A program made the translations under genes and the position numbers. The notes beneath the pieces are model-generated. The model had not been told where the DNA came from, searched no databases, and worked only from the letters and a program-made list of their open reading frames with translations. From Arthrobacter sp. PvP023 (lineage in GTDB: Bacteria; Actinomycetota; Actinomycetes; Actinomycetales; Micrococcaceae): 64,000 bases of DNA. Of this stretch, positions 19,313-27,199 are shown one piece after another. Position 1 is the first letter of the stretch. Each line of letters opens with the position of its first letter. The stretch lies in contig NZ_JAFIBI010000001.1 of NCBI RefSeq assembly GCF_017832975.1, positions 310,001 to 374,000 of the forward strand. The letters run 5' to 3'.

Positions 19313-19369
19313 GGGCATTCTTATGCCCTAATTTCCTCCATTAATTCAATGAATTAATTGGCCCTAATT
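19313..19369. promoter_or_regulatory. Palindrome array upstream of the 47-residue small ORF
   Basis: An inverted repeat GGGCAT-TCTT-ATGCCC (19313-19328) is followed by a 9+1+9 palindrome ATTAATTCA-A-TGAATTAAT (19340-19358). Direct repeats GCCCTAATT flank the palindrome (19325-19333 and 19361-19369). The block is AT-rich against GC-rich surroundings and lies 45-100 bp before possible starts at 19414/19492, so it looks like an operator/promoter region. Confidence 0.5.
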
Positions 19370-19491
19370 GTCATGCCCAATTCCGGGTGCAATCAACCAT
19401 CAAAGGATCCAACGTGAGCATCACCGCTATTGCCGCCCCGCAGGCCGATCATGGCCGGCGCCGCCGAGCAACATCACGGGAGGAGGTAACC

Positions 19492-19635
19492 ATGCTGAAA
19501 CTGCTCCGAAGCGTCCTGCGCTTTGGCTGGCGGCCAGCTCTGAAAGACAAGACGCTGTTCAACGGCCAGCTCCTGGACCAGAACCGCGAAGACGTCTACG
19601 TCGTACTGCACCAGATGGGCGGCGTCATCCGCTGA
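19492..19635 (+). CDS. Small ORF, 47-residue basic peptide
   Basis: ATG with GGGAGGAGG (19478-19486) five bases upstream, one of the strongest ribosome binding sites in the window. The product begins MLKLLRSVLRFGWRPALK and ends DVYVVLHQMGGVIR: an amphipathic basic N-terminal half and a more neutral C-terminal half. An in-frame GTG at 19414 would add 26 residues (SITAIAAPQADHG...) and cannot be excluded. No family was recognised. A strong terminator lies 90 bases downstream, so it could be a monocistronic gene under the palindromic region upstream. Confidence 0.55.
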   Translation: MLKLLRSVLRFGWRPALKDKTLFNGQLLDQNREDVYVVLHQMGGVIR

Positions 19636-19700
19636 GGCCGGGGCCTTGTTTCTGAACCTCCCGCGCTGCAGCCTGGAACGGAAATATCCAGGAGGACCCG

Positions 19701-19880
19701 ATGGCAACGACCCGTATCCATGCTCAAAAAGCCCACGCGGCGACGCGTGGGCTTTTTGTTTGCCGGAGCGGCTGTATGCGGGACTGTGGGAGCGCAGCTG
19801 CGACGGTAAGCTCGGGGGATGCAGGAGACAATGCCGCCGGCGCACCGAAAGAGAACGCGTCTGGTCATCCCGAGCCGTAG
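19701..19880 (+). CDS. Possible short ORF running through a terminator hairpin
   Basis: ATG with AGGAGG (19690-19695) five bases upstream; 59 codons starting MATTRIHAQKAHAATRG. The terminator hairpin occupies codons 9-19 and the 3' end overlaps the start of the glycosyltransferase gene. Either this is a leader peptide whose translation could influence the hairpin, or the ribosome binding site is fortuitous. No similarity recognised. Confidence 0.2.
   Translation: MATTRIHAQKAHAATRGLFVCRSGCMRDCGSAAATVSSGDAGDNAAGAPKENASGHPEP
19726..19757 (+). terminator. Strong (possibly bidirectional) rho-independent terminator
   Basis: A-tract, then stem GCCCACGCG/CGCGTGGGC with a GCGA tetraloop, then TTTTT. 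Including the A/T pairs the stem is 14 bp. It isolates the small-ORF locus from the glycosyltransferase gene. Confidence 0.88.
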
Positions 19881-21285
19881 CGATCTCCTGCTCAGGAACT
19901 TCACCGAGCTGATCGGCGGGCCGATGGGACAACGGGCCGCACCGGGCATCATCTCGCCGGGATTCTTCACCGTTGAACGCGTCCTCATTATCCTCACCGT
20001 GCTGGCAGCCCTGGCAAGCATCATGGTCAAGAACTACTGCCGGGTAAACGGCTGGGAGTCGCCGGGCCAGTTCTACTCCACCTGCTACTCCGACTTCCCG
20101 GAGCTTTTCCGCAACCGGGGACTCGGCGAGGGCACCTTTCCCTTCTTCAGTGAAGGCAGTTTGTTCGAATATCCGGTCCTGATGGGCATTATCGCGGGAC
20201 TGACAGCCATGCTGGTCCCCGGACAGGGCGCCACTGACGCCCGCATTCTTGGCTACTTCGACGTCAACGCCACCCTCATCGCCGCTGTGTGGATTGTCAC
20301 GGTCCTTGCCACGGCGCGCATGAGCGGGCGCCGGCCCTGGGACGCGGCGATGGTGGCCGTGGCCCCCGGAATCATCCTCGCCGGAGTGATCAACTGGGAC
20401 ATGTGGGCGGTGGGCCTGCTCGCCGTCGGCATGTATTTCTTTTCCCGCGAACGGCTGGTGCTGGCCGGCGTCTTCATAGGCCTGGGAACGGCCACCAAGC
20501 TGTATCCCCTGCTGGTCTTTGGTGCCATCCTCCTGCTTGCCCTGAGGACAGGAAAGATCCGTCCGCTGCTGGTCACCGCAGGGGCCGCCGCCGCTGCCTG
20601 GCTGGCCGTCAACGTCCCCATCGCTGCCATGAACCCCTCCGGCTGGAAGTATTTCTACCAGTTCACTGAAGACCGCCCTGCCGGTTACAGCTCACCCTGG
20701 TTTGCGTACAACCTCGTGGCCGGACGCCTGCAGTGGCTGCCCCTGGGGCCCGAAGCCATCAACACCCTGGCCCTCAACCTGTTCCTCATCAGCTGCGTTC
20801 TGATCGCCGTCCTGGCCCTCACGGCCCCCCGTAGGCCCCGCCTCGCGCAACTGGCGTTCCTGATCGTTGCGGCGTTTATCCTGACCAACAAGGTGTACTC
20901 GCCCCAGTTCGTCATCTGGCTGATCCCGCTGCTGGCCCTGGCCCGTCCGCGCTGGCGTGACTTCCTCATCTGGCAGGGCATAGAAGGGCTGCACTGGGCG
21001 GCCGTGTGGATGTACCTGGGACAGGTGACCAGCGGAGGCCCGACGCAGCACAATATCGACATGCCTTATTACGTACTGGCGGTGGGTCTGCACATGATTG
21101 CCACGGCCTACCTGATGGTCCGTGTGGCCTGGGATATCCGGGAGCCCGGCTACGATGTGGTCCGCCGCCATTCGCTGGACGATCCGCAGGGAGGCCCGTT
21201 CAACGGCGCGCGCGACTGGCTGCGCCTAAATCCGGCAGACCCCGCGGCATCGGTACTCCCCTGGCGGCGGGCCGGCAATGCCTGA
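19831..21285 (+). CDS. GT87-like (DUF2029) membrane glycosyltransferase
   Basis: 484 aa with about 10 membrane helices. It resembles actinobacterial GT87/DUF2029 enzymes, polyprenyl-phosphate-mannose-dependent mannosyltransferases with the active site outside the membrane. Features include the first helix VERVLIILTVLAAL, the acidic loop after it (FPELFRNRGLGEGTFPF), FEYPVLMG, and the central WDMWAVGLLAVGMYFFSRE region. The ATG at 19831 was chosen because AGGAG lies four bases upstream; an ATG 12 bases earlier has poorer spacing. Its stop overlaps the start of the FAD oxidoreductase by 8 bases, so the two are coupled. Acceptor and product are unknown. Confidence 0.8.
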   Translation: MPPAHRKRTRLVIPSRSDLLLRNFTELIGGPMGQRAAPGIISPGFFTVERVLIILTVLAALASIMVKNYCRVNGWESPGQFYSTCYSDFPELFRNRGLGEGTFPFFSEGSLFEYPVLMGIIAGLTAMLVPGQGATDARILGYFDVNATLIAAVWIVTVLATARMSGRRPWDAAMVAVAPGIILAGVINWDMWAVGLLAVGMYFFSRERLVLAGVFIGLGTATKLYPLLVFGAILLLALRTGKIRPLLVTAGAAAAAWLAVNVPIAAMNPSGWKYFYQFTEDRPAGYSSPWFAYNLVAGRLQWLPLGPEAINTLALNLFLISCVLIAVLALTAPRRPRLAQLAFLIVAAFILTNKVYSPQFVIWLIPLLALARPRWRDFLIWQGIEGLHWAAVWMYLGQVTSGGPTQHNIDMPYYVLAVGLHMIATAYLMVRVAWDIREPGYDVVRRHSLDDPQGGPFNGARDWLRLNPADPAASVLPWRRAGNA

Positions 21286-22717
21286 CGTCTCCGTCGTAGG
21301 TTCCGGTCCGAACGGACTTGCCGCTGCCGTGACCATGGCCAGGGCAGGCCTCAAGGTGCACGTATTCGAAGCCGCGGAAACCCCCGGGGGCGGTCTCCGG
21401 ACCTCGGAACTCATGCAGCCCGGCCACCTGCACGACATTTGCTCGGCCGTCCAGCCGATGGCCCTCGCCTCACCGTTCTTCCAAGCCTTTGAACTGTCCC
21501 GACGGATTGACCTTGTCACTCCGGAGCTTTCCTTCGGATCGCCCCTGGACGGCGGCCGGGCTGCACTGGCCTACCGTTCCCTGGACCGCACTGCCGCCGG
21601 GCTCGGACCGGACGGGCCCGCTTACAAGCGGCTGATGGCACCCCTCGTGCGCCGGGCGGACGGCATTGCCGACTTCACGCTAAACCAGCTCCTGCGGATC
21701 CCGCGCGACCCCCTTGCCGCCGTGCTTTTCGGCCTCCGGACACTGGAGCAGGGCTCTGCGGCGTGGAACGCCAGGTTCAGCGACGAGCTGGTGCCCGCCC
21801 TGCTGACCGGCGTCGCAGCCCACTCGGTGGGGCGGCTGCCGTCGCTGGCACCCGCAGGGGCGGGCCTGATGCTCGGGACGCTGGCACATGCGCAGGGCTG
21901 GCCGATCCCCGTGGGCGGGTCCGCGTCCATTGCCCGCGCCATGGTGCGGGACATCGAAGCCCATGGCGGGACAGTGGAAACCGGCCGGCGGATCGAATCC
22001 CTGGCGGAGCTGCCGTCGGCCAGGGCGACACTCCTGGACATCGCCCCGCCCGCGCTGGTGAGGCTCGCCGGGGACAAATTGCCGGCCGGATACCGCCGGT
22101 CGCTGGAGTCGTTCCGCTTCGGAAATGCCGCCTGCAAGGTGGATTTCATCCTGTCCGGACCTGTCCCGTGGGAGGCGGCCGGGCTGGCCGACGCCGGAAC
22201 TGTCCATGTGGGCGGCACACGCGCAGAGATGGCCGAGGCTGAAAACCAGGTGGCTTCCGGGAAGCATCCGGAACGGCCTTACGTCCTGGTGTCCCAGCCG
22301 TCACGGTTTGACGATTCCCGAGCTCCGGACGGACGGCACATCCTGTGGACTTATTGCCATGTTCCGTCAGGGTCAACGGTGGATATGGCGGAGGAGGTGA
22401 CGGCCCAGTTGGAACGTTTTGCGCCGGGCTTCCGTGACCTCGTGGTCCAGGTCCATGTGACGACGGCGGCCGGGCTGGCGGAATACAACCAGAACTACGT
22501 GGGCGGGGACTTTGCGGCCGGGCTCATGGATCTCCGCGGATTGATCCAGCGTCCGGTGATCAGTCCCGTGCCCTGGCGGACGCCCCTGGCAGGCGTGTAC
22601 CTGTGCTCCTCGTCCACACCCCCCGGGCCCGGTGTTACGGGAATGCCAGGCTTTCATGCGGCAAGATATGCCCTTAAGGACATATTCGGACTGGGGGTCC
22701 CCCCGCTCCGTCTCTAG
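21278..22717 (+). CDS. FAD-dependent oxidoreductase, phytoene-desaturase-like
   Basis: 479-residue amine-oxidase/CrtI-superfamily flavoprotein. The N-terminal FAD motif is VVGSGPNGLAAAVTMARAG followed by VHVFEA, and the C-terminal PPGPGVTGMPGFHAARYALKD segment is the second FAD-contact region. Members such as this (COG1233) are often labelled phytoene dehydrogenase, but no carotenoid gene is nearby, so that substrate is not supported. It overlaps the upstream glycosyltransferase by 8 bases, hinting at a shared lipid or glycolipid pathway. It is convergent with the SDR gene. Confidence 0.8.
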   Translation: MPDVSVVGSGPNGLAAAVTMARAGLKVHVFEAAETPGGGLRTSELMQPGHLHDICSAVQPMALASPFFQAFELSRRIDLVTPELSFGSPLDGGRAALAYRSLDRTAAGLGPDGPAYKRLMAPLVRRADGIADFTLNQLLRIPRDPLAAVLFGLRTLEQGSAAWNARFSDELVPALLTGVAAHSVGRLPSLAPAGAGLMLGTLAHAQGWPIPVGGSASIARAMVRDIEAHGGTVETGRRIESLAELPSARATLLDIAPPALVRLAGDKLPAGYRRSLESFRFGNAACKVDFILSGPVPWEAAGLADAGTVHVGGTRAEMAEAENQVASGKHPERPYVLVSQPSRFDDSRAPDGRHILWTYCHVPSGSTVDMAEEVTAQLERFAPGFRDLVVQVHVTTAAGLAEYNQNYVGGDFAAGLMDLRGLIQRPVISPVPWRTPLAGVYLCSSSTPPGPGVTGMPGFHAARYALKDIFGLGVPPLRL

Positions 22718-22758
22718 GGCTGTGGGCTCTAGGGCTGCGGGGTCCGGGAGGCAGGCAA

Positions 22759-23409
22759 TCAGGACACGGGTTGCGCCGTGGCGACCGCGTCCATGTTTAA
22801 TTCAGGGTTTGCCACCGTGAAACGGGCGCGGCGGTGGGACGGTGCCTCCAGTTCGTCCAGCATGGCCACGGCGAAGTCCTGGGTGGTGATGGACCGTCCC
22901 GCAGGCGAATTGTCCGCTGTCACGTACTTGCCGCTTCGCGTGCCCGGCTGCATGACAGGGGCGGGCGCCAGCATGGTCCAGTTGAGGGCCTCAGGAGCTG
23001 AGCGGATCTCATCGTACGCGGCAGCCATGCTGCGGGCTTCGGAGCGGTAGGGCTCTGGGAAGTCGGGGGAGTCGCACAGGCGCACACCGTTGATTTCGAG
23101 CGACCCCGCTCCGCCCACCACCAGCAGCCGCGTCGTGCCGGCACTGCCGAAGGCTGCCTTCATCGCAGCCAGCCATTCGCCATGATCCCCGCCCGTGCGG
23201 CTGGGCACCGTGGCCAGTACGACGGCGTCGTGATCCCTGGCAACGCTGGCAAACGTGCGCACGTCTGCCAGTTCCGCCCGGCACGCCGTGGTGCCGGGTA
23301 CCGCCGCGCCTGTCCGCGAAATGGCCGTGACGTTGTGGCCCCGCCGCAACGATTCTTTGACGATCTGGCCGCCCACCATCCCGGTGGCACCGTACACTGC
23401 GATTTTCAT
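22759..23409 (-). CDS. NAD(P)H-binding atypical SDR oxidoreductase
   Basis: 216-residue Rossmann protein with the nucleotide motif VYGATGMVGGQIVKESL at the N-terminus. It has the YwnB/BVR-B-like layout of NAD(P)H-binding proteins without the classical SDR YxxxK tetrad. It starts 79 bases from the divergently transcribed HxlR regulator and shares an intergenic region holding a perfect inverted repeat, a common pairing in which HxlR represses a neighbouring stress-responsive oxidoreductase. The substrate is unknown. Confidence 0.82.
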   Translation of the reverse strand: MKIAVYGATGMVGGQIVKESLRRGHNVTAISRTGAAVPGTTACRAELADVRTFASVARDHDAVVLATVPSRTGGDHGEWLAAMKAAFGSAGTTRLLVVGGAGSLEINGVRLCDSPDFPEPYRSEARSMAAAYDEIRSAPEALNWTMLAPAPVMQPGTRSGKYVTADNSPAGRSITTQDFAVAMLDELEAPSHRRARFTVANPELNMDAVATAQPVS

Positions 23410-23448
23410 GCCGCTCCTCGTATTGGGTACCGTAGGAATTCACAGTAT

Positions 23449-23465
23449 CTCTAGGATACCTAGAG
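23449..23465. promoter_or_regulatory. Probable HxlR operator
   Basis: Perfect inverted repeat CTCTAGG-ATA-CCTAGAG in the 79-bp gap between the divergent SDR and HxlR genes, the expected place for a dimeric winged-helix repressor that controls both. Confidence 0.65.
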
Positions 23466-23488
23466 GCTCAGAAGAAACGAGGTGCCGA

Positions 23489-23893
23489 ATGGATACCATC
23501 ACGCCCGTGGCCACGCCCGATGCGGACATCATGGATCCGCGGTGCCCGTCCCGGGTTGTGTTCCAGCGAGTCGGCGACAAATGGGCGTCGCTGGTGGTCC
23601 AGGTGCTGGCCGACGGTCCCGTTCGCTTCTCCGAACTGCGCAAGCAAGTCCACGTGATCACGCCGAAGGTCCTGACCCAGACCCTGAGGACGCTGGAACG
23701 TGACGGGCTGATCACCCGAAAGGTCTACGCCCAGGTCCCTCCACGGGTCGATTACCAGCTGACCGATTTGGGGTTGTCGCTGCTGGGCCCCCTCACCGTC
23801 CTCCGGGAATGGGCCGAGTCCAATGTTCCCAGCATCCTGAACGCCCGGGATGCCTACGACGAAGCCCGTGACGTGACACTGCCGGAGGGCTGA
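23489..23893 (+). CDS. HxlR-family transcriptional regulator
   Basis: 134-residue winged-helix protein with the family core: CPSRVVFQRVGDKWASLVV, then VRFSELRKQV and ITPKVLTQTLRTLERDGLI (recognition helix), ending in the wing RVDYQLTDLG. The ATG was chosen because it begins just before the conserved segment; the frame is open further upstream but runs into the divergent gene. No cysteine beyond the conserved CP position near the N-terminus is seen, which in some family members senses electrophiles. Its 3' end overlaps the convergent ABC ATPase gene by 40 bases. Confidence 0.88.
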   Translation: MDTITPVATPDADIMDPRCPSRVVFQRVGDKWASLVVQVLADGPVRFSELRKQVHVITPKVLTQTLRTLERDGLITRKVYAQVPPRVDYQLTDLGLSLLGPLTVLREWAESNVPSILNARDAYDEARDVTLPEG

Positions 23894-24567
23894 AGGGAAC
23901 GGATCCGCCCGTCCCGCATGGTGGCCACCGCATCCGTCAGTGACACGAAGTCAGTGTCGTGCGTGACCATCACCGTGGCCACATTGAATTCGTCCGTGAC
24001 CTCGCGCAGCAACCGGACAATGCCGGCGCTCCGCTCGTGGTCCAGCGCCGCCGTCGGTTCGTCCACCAGCAGCACCCTGGGCCGGCCCATCAGGGCCCGT
24101 GCGATGTTGACGCGTTGCCGCTGGCCGCCCGACAACTGGTGAGGGCGTTTGTCCCGGACTGTACCGAGTCCGACCACGTCCAGCAGCTCGGCCGCGCGCC
24201 TGCGGGCAGCTATCAGGGGCTTCCCGCGCAGGTGGTCCGCCAGTACGAGCTGCTCGGCCGAGGTCAGGGACGGCAGGAGGTTGGGTTGCTGGAAGATGAT
24301 GCCGATCTTCTCCCGGCGCAGCGCCGTCAGATTAGCGTCCCGCAGGCCCGTGACCACCTCGCCGTCGATGGTCACAGCGCCGGACGTGGGCCGGATGAGC
24401 GCAGCGGAGACTGCCAGCAGGGATGATTTGCCGGACCCTGAAGGCCCCACGAGGGCGAGGAAGTCCCCTGCGCCAACAGCGAGACTGACCCGGTCCAGTG
24501 CCTTGAGGGTGTCCTCTCCGTCCGGGTACTCGAGGGTGACGTTGACGAGGTTGAGCGGGGTGTCCAA
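23854..24567 (-). CDS. ABC transporter ATP-binding protein (MacB/LolD type)
   Basis: 237-residue ATPase. Walker A GPSGSGKSS, Q-loop FQQPNLLP, signature LSGGQRQRVNIARAL, Walker B VLLVDEPTAALD and H-loop VTHD are all present, so it should be active. The start is taken as TTG (LDTPLNLV), with AAAGGA upstream. The FtsX-like permease ends 40 bases before, so permease then ATPase form an operon. Together with the divergent histidine kinase-regulator pair this resembles the drug- or peptide-sensing export modules of Gram-positives. Confidence 0.88.
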   Translation of the reverse strand: MDTPLNLVNVTLEYPDGEDTLKALDRVSLAVGAGDFLALVGPSGSGKSSLLAVSAALIRPTSGAVTIDGEVVTGLRDANLTALRREKIGIIFQQPNLLPSLTSAEQLVLADHLRGKPLIAARRRAAELLDVVGLGTVRDKRPHQLSGGQRQRVNIARALMGRPRVLLVDEPTAALDHERSAGIVRLLREVTDEFNVATVMVTHDTDFVSLTDAVATMRDGRIRSLQPSGSVTSRASS

Positions 24568-24607
24568 TGAGTATTCCTTTCGGGGAATATATCTGTGGCA
24601 GGAGAAA

Positions 24608-25693
24608 TCAGTTGCCGCCGAGGGCGAGGAGCGGGTCAACCCGGGTAACGCCGCGGACCGCCACCACGGATCCGCCGAGGCCCAGGAAAAGGATTCCGGC
24701 GATGGGCACAAGCGTGGTGGCCGGAGTGACCAGGAACGGGGCAGCCTGTGCCGCAAAAATCCCGCCGAGCAGTCCTGCTCCGCCGCCGGTGACCGTCCCG
24801 GCTGCCAGCACCATGCCGGCCTGGGCCATCGCATCGCGGAGCACATATCCCGGTGACCCGCCCATTGCCTTGACGACGGCGATGTCCCGGGTCCGCTGAA
24901 CAGTCCATACCGTCAGGAACGCCACGATCACCAGGGCCGAGATGCCGTACAGGAACGCTTGCATCAGCACCAGCGAACCGTTTTCGCTTTTGAACGAACC
25001 CAGCGCCTGGAACGAACCTTCACGGGTGGCGCTGACTGTCCCGGCCGCCGCATTGGCGGCGTCCACGTCCACCCGGGCGCCGGCGTCGAACGTCACGGCC
25101 AGAACCGTGCCGAGGGACCCCTTGCCTGCGCGGGCCACTTGCCGCCAGTCATTCAGCGACGTCCGGATGACGCCGGTATGTGAATACCACTCGTCCGGGA
25201 CGATGTCCGCAACGGCAAGTTCCAGCCCGCCTACTGCCAGTAGGCTGCCGCGGCTGAGGTGCAGGTCCGCAGCGAGGGTCTCGCCCACTACAACAGTTCC
25301 GTCCTCCGGGTCCCCGGACAGTCCGTTGCCGGTTCCAAAGACGGCCACGTTCGCGGTGCCGCCCGGGGCTCCGGCGGGGCCAACGGCCTGGGCGCGGGCC
25401 TGGCTGATGCCGAGCGCAGCCACCCCCGAAACACCGTCCCGTCCGGACCAGGCGGCCAGCTGGTCCCGGCTGACTTCCGACTCGGTGAACGATGCCTTGG
25501 CCGGAGTACCGGCGGGGGCTCCGAACACGATCTGGTCGGCCCGCAGCGCGGCGATTGCCGACGTGGACTGGTTTCCCAAACCGGCGGTCAGGCCCGAGAG
25601 CATCACGAGCAACAAGGTGATCAGGGCGATAACGGCTGCCATCAGGGCAAAGCGTCCTTTGGCAAAGCGAAGATCGCGAATGGCGAGAAACAC
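24608..25693 (-). CDS. FtsX-like ABC transporter permease
   Basis: 361 aa with MacB/FtsX topology: one N-terminal helix (MAAVIALITLLLVMLSGLTAGL), a large extracytoplasmic domain (about residues 40-230) and three C-terminal helices, with the coupling-type segment VQRTRDIAVVKAMGGS between helices 2 and 3. The start is GTG (VFLAIRDLRF) with GAAAGGAA five bases upstream; the open frame continues far upstream but without similarity. It is probably a mechanotransmission-type transporter (lipoprotein or antimicrobial export) rather than an importer. Confidence 0.85.
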   Translation of the reverse strand: MFLAIRDLRFAKGRFALMAAVIALITLLLVMLSGLTAGLGNQSTSAIAALRADQIVFGAPAGTPAKASFTESEVSRDQLAAWSGRDGVSGVAALGISQARAQAVGPAGAPGGTANVAVFGTGNGLSGDPEDGTVVVGETLAADLHLSRGSLLAVGGLELAVADIVPDEWYSHTGVIRTSLNDWRQVARAGKGSLGTVLAVTFDAGARVDVDAANAAAGTVSATREGSFQALGSFKSENGSLVLMQAFLYGISALVIVAFLTVWTVQRTRDIAVVKAMGGSPGYVLRDAMAQAGMVLAAGTVTGGGAGLLGGIFAAQAAPFLVTPATTLVPIAGILFLGLGGSVVAVRGVTRVDPLLALGGN

Positions 25694-25803
25694 GGGTTTC
25701 CTTTCGTGGCGGTGTGGCGTGCTGGTTCCACTCTTCCGCCGCGTGCGGCACTGCACATCGGCAGGCCGGTTGGTCAGCCGAAGGCACCTGGTGGAGCCGC
25801 GGG

Positions 25804-25861
25804 TCAACCAAAAGGTTGATCTCGGGCCGAGGGGCCCGGTTTCGCCGGGAAACCCGGGCCC
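25804..25861. promoter_or_regulatory. Inverted repeats between the divergent ABC and two-component operons
   Basis: Two structures lie in the 201-bp gap. TCAACC-AAAA-GGTTGA (25804-25819) suits a dimeric regulator. A longer GC-rich repeat (GGGCCCGGTTTC at 25832-25843 with GAAACCCGGGCCC ending at 25861, one bulge) could be an operator or a leader hairpin just before the kinase start. Confidence 0.45.
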
Positions 25862-25894
25862 TGGAGGATACGCTGGATTGATGCGAGGCAAGTC

Positions 25895-27199
25895 TTGACA
25901 CCGGGTGAATCCAGCGGGTCCGCGATCATCCTGCGGCTGCTGAGGGTCAGCCTTCACGTGGGTTTCGCCGTCCTGCTCCTGGTGGCCATGGTGCGCGTCC
26001 TGATGTCCGGCCCGGGGCTGACCGGCTGGCTCAGCCTGACCCTCGCCCTGCTGCTCGCCACCGTCTACGTCATCGGCACCGTGTTGGAGAAGCGCCACTC
26101 CACGGAGACGAACCGCTTCGATCCGCGCCCTTATGCGGTGTGGTGGCTTGGCGCGGTCTCGGTCCTGTGGCTGGTGCTGATCTGGTCCAGCGCGGACTTC
26201 GTCTGGCTGGCCTTTCCGCTTTTCTTCCTGCAGCTGCACGTGCTGCCGAGGCGCGTGGCCCTGCCGGTCATCGCGGCGTCCACCGTACTGGTTGTGGTGG
26301 CGCTCTGGTTCCACAACCGGGGCACTGCCGGGCCGGCGCTGGAGCTGCCGATGGTGCTGGGGCCGGTCTTCGGTGCAGCCTTCGCCGTGATCACCGGCCT
26401 CGCATACCGGGCGCTCTACCTTGAGGCGGAGAACCAGCGGCTGGCGGCCGAGGAATTGCGCCGGACACGCGGGGAACTGGCCCGCAGCCAGCACGACGCC
26501 GGCACGCTGACCGAGCGGGCACGGCTGGCCCGCGAAATTCACGACACCCTGGCCCAGGGCTTCTCCAGCATCGTGCTGATGGGCCGCTCGGCTGAGAAGG
26601 CACTCGACGACGGCGACACGGCAACGGCGCGCGAACGGCTCCGGACGGTGCAGGAGACTGCGTCCGCCAACCTCGCAGAGGCGCGCAACTTTGTCCGCGG
26701 CCTGCAGTCCCCGGCACTAGAGCAGATGTCCCTGGCGGGCAGCCTCCGCCGGCTCTGTGAAAAGACCGAGGCCGAAGCGGCGGCACGCGGGGCCGGCTTT
26801 AGGTGCCGTTTCGACCTCGAAGGCACCCCCGTTGAGCTGTCCAATCCGTACTCCACCACGCTCCTGCGTGCTGCCCAGGCGAGCCTCGCCAACGTGTGGG
26901 TTCACGCGAAGGCAAGCACCGCCGTCGTGACCCTGTCTTTCATGGGAACCGAAGTGGCCATGGACATTTACGACGACGGCGTGGGCTTCCGGCCGGAGCC
27001 GGAGGGACCCGGGGACAGCCCGCAGCGGACGGACGGTTCCGGGTACGGCCTCCGGTCCCTCCGGGAACGCGTGACTGCCCTGGCGGGAACGTTGGACATC
27101 GAATCCGCGCCGGGTGAGGGAACAGTGGTGGCCATCCGGCTCCCGCTGGTGGACAGTGCGGCGGCCGCGGGGAAGCCGGCAAACGGGGAGCCGGCATGA
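25895..27199 (+). CDS. Sensor histidine kinase, NarL/DesK class
   Basis: 434 aa. About five to six membrane helices fill residues 10-160 with almost no extracytoplasmic domain, a pattern of intramembrane-sensing kinases. A coiled coil (about 165-205) leads to a HisKA_3 dimerisation domain with the phospho-accepting His216 in REIHDTLAQGFSS. The HATPase_c domain has DDGVGFRPE and GYGLRSLRERV. The TTG start is the best available; GAGG lies 9 bases upstream. It overlaps the response regulator by 4 bases (ATGA) and is divergent from the FtsX-like transporter, its likely target. Confidence 0.85.
   Translation: MTPGESSGSAIILRLLRVSLHVGFAVLLLVAMVRVLMSGPGLTGWLSLTLALLLATVYVIGTVLEKRHSTETNRFDPRPYAVWWLGAVSVLWLVLIWSSADFVWLAFPLFFLQLHVLPRRVALPVIAASTVLVVVALWFHNRGTAGPALELPMVLGPVFGAAFAVITGLAYRALYLEAENQRLAAEELRRTRGELARSQHDAGTLTERARLAREIHDTLAQGFSSIVLMGRSAEKALDDGDTATARERLRTVQETASANLAEARNFVRGLQSPALEQMSLAGSLRRLCEKTEAEAAARGAGFRCRFDLEGTPVELSNPYSTTLLRAAQASLANVWVHAKASTAVVTLSFMGTEVAMDIYDDGVGFRPEPEGPGDSPQRTDGSGYGLRSLRERVTALAGTLDIESAPGEGTVVAIRLPLVDSAAAAGKPANGEPA

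Noticed and set aside
25948..25958. TTCACGTGGGT resembling half a parS
   Set aside because: Only one half-site matches; it lies in the kinase coding sequence with no symmetry.
24608..26542. 644-codon frame containing the FtsX-like permease
   Set aside because: The first 283 codons read antisense through the histidine kinase and have no similarity; a GTG with a good ribosome binding site gives the normal permease.
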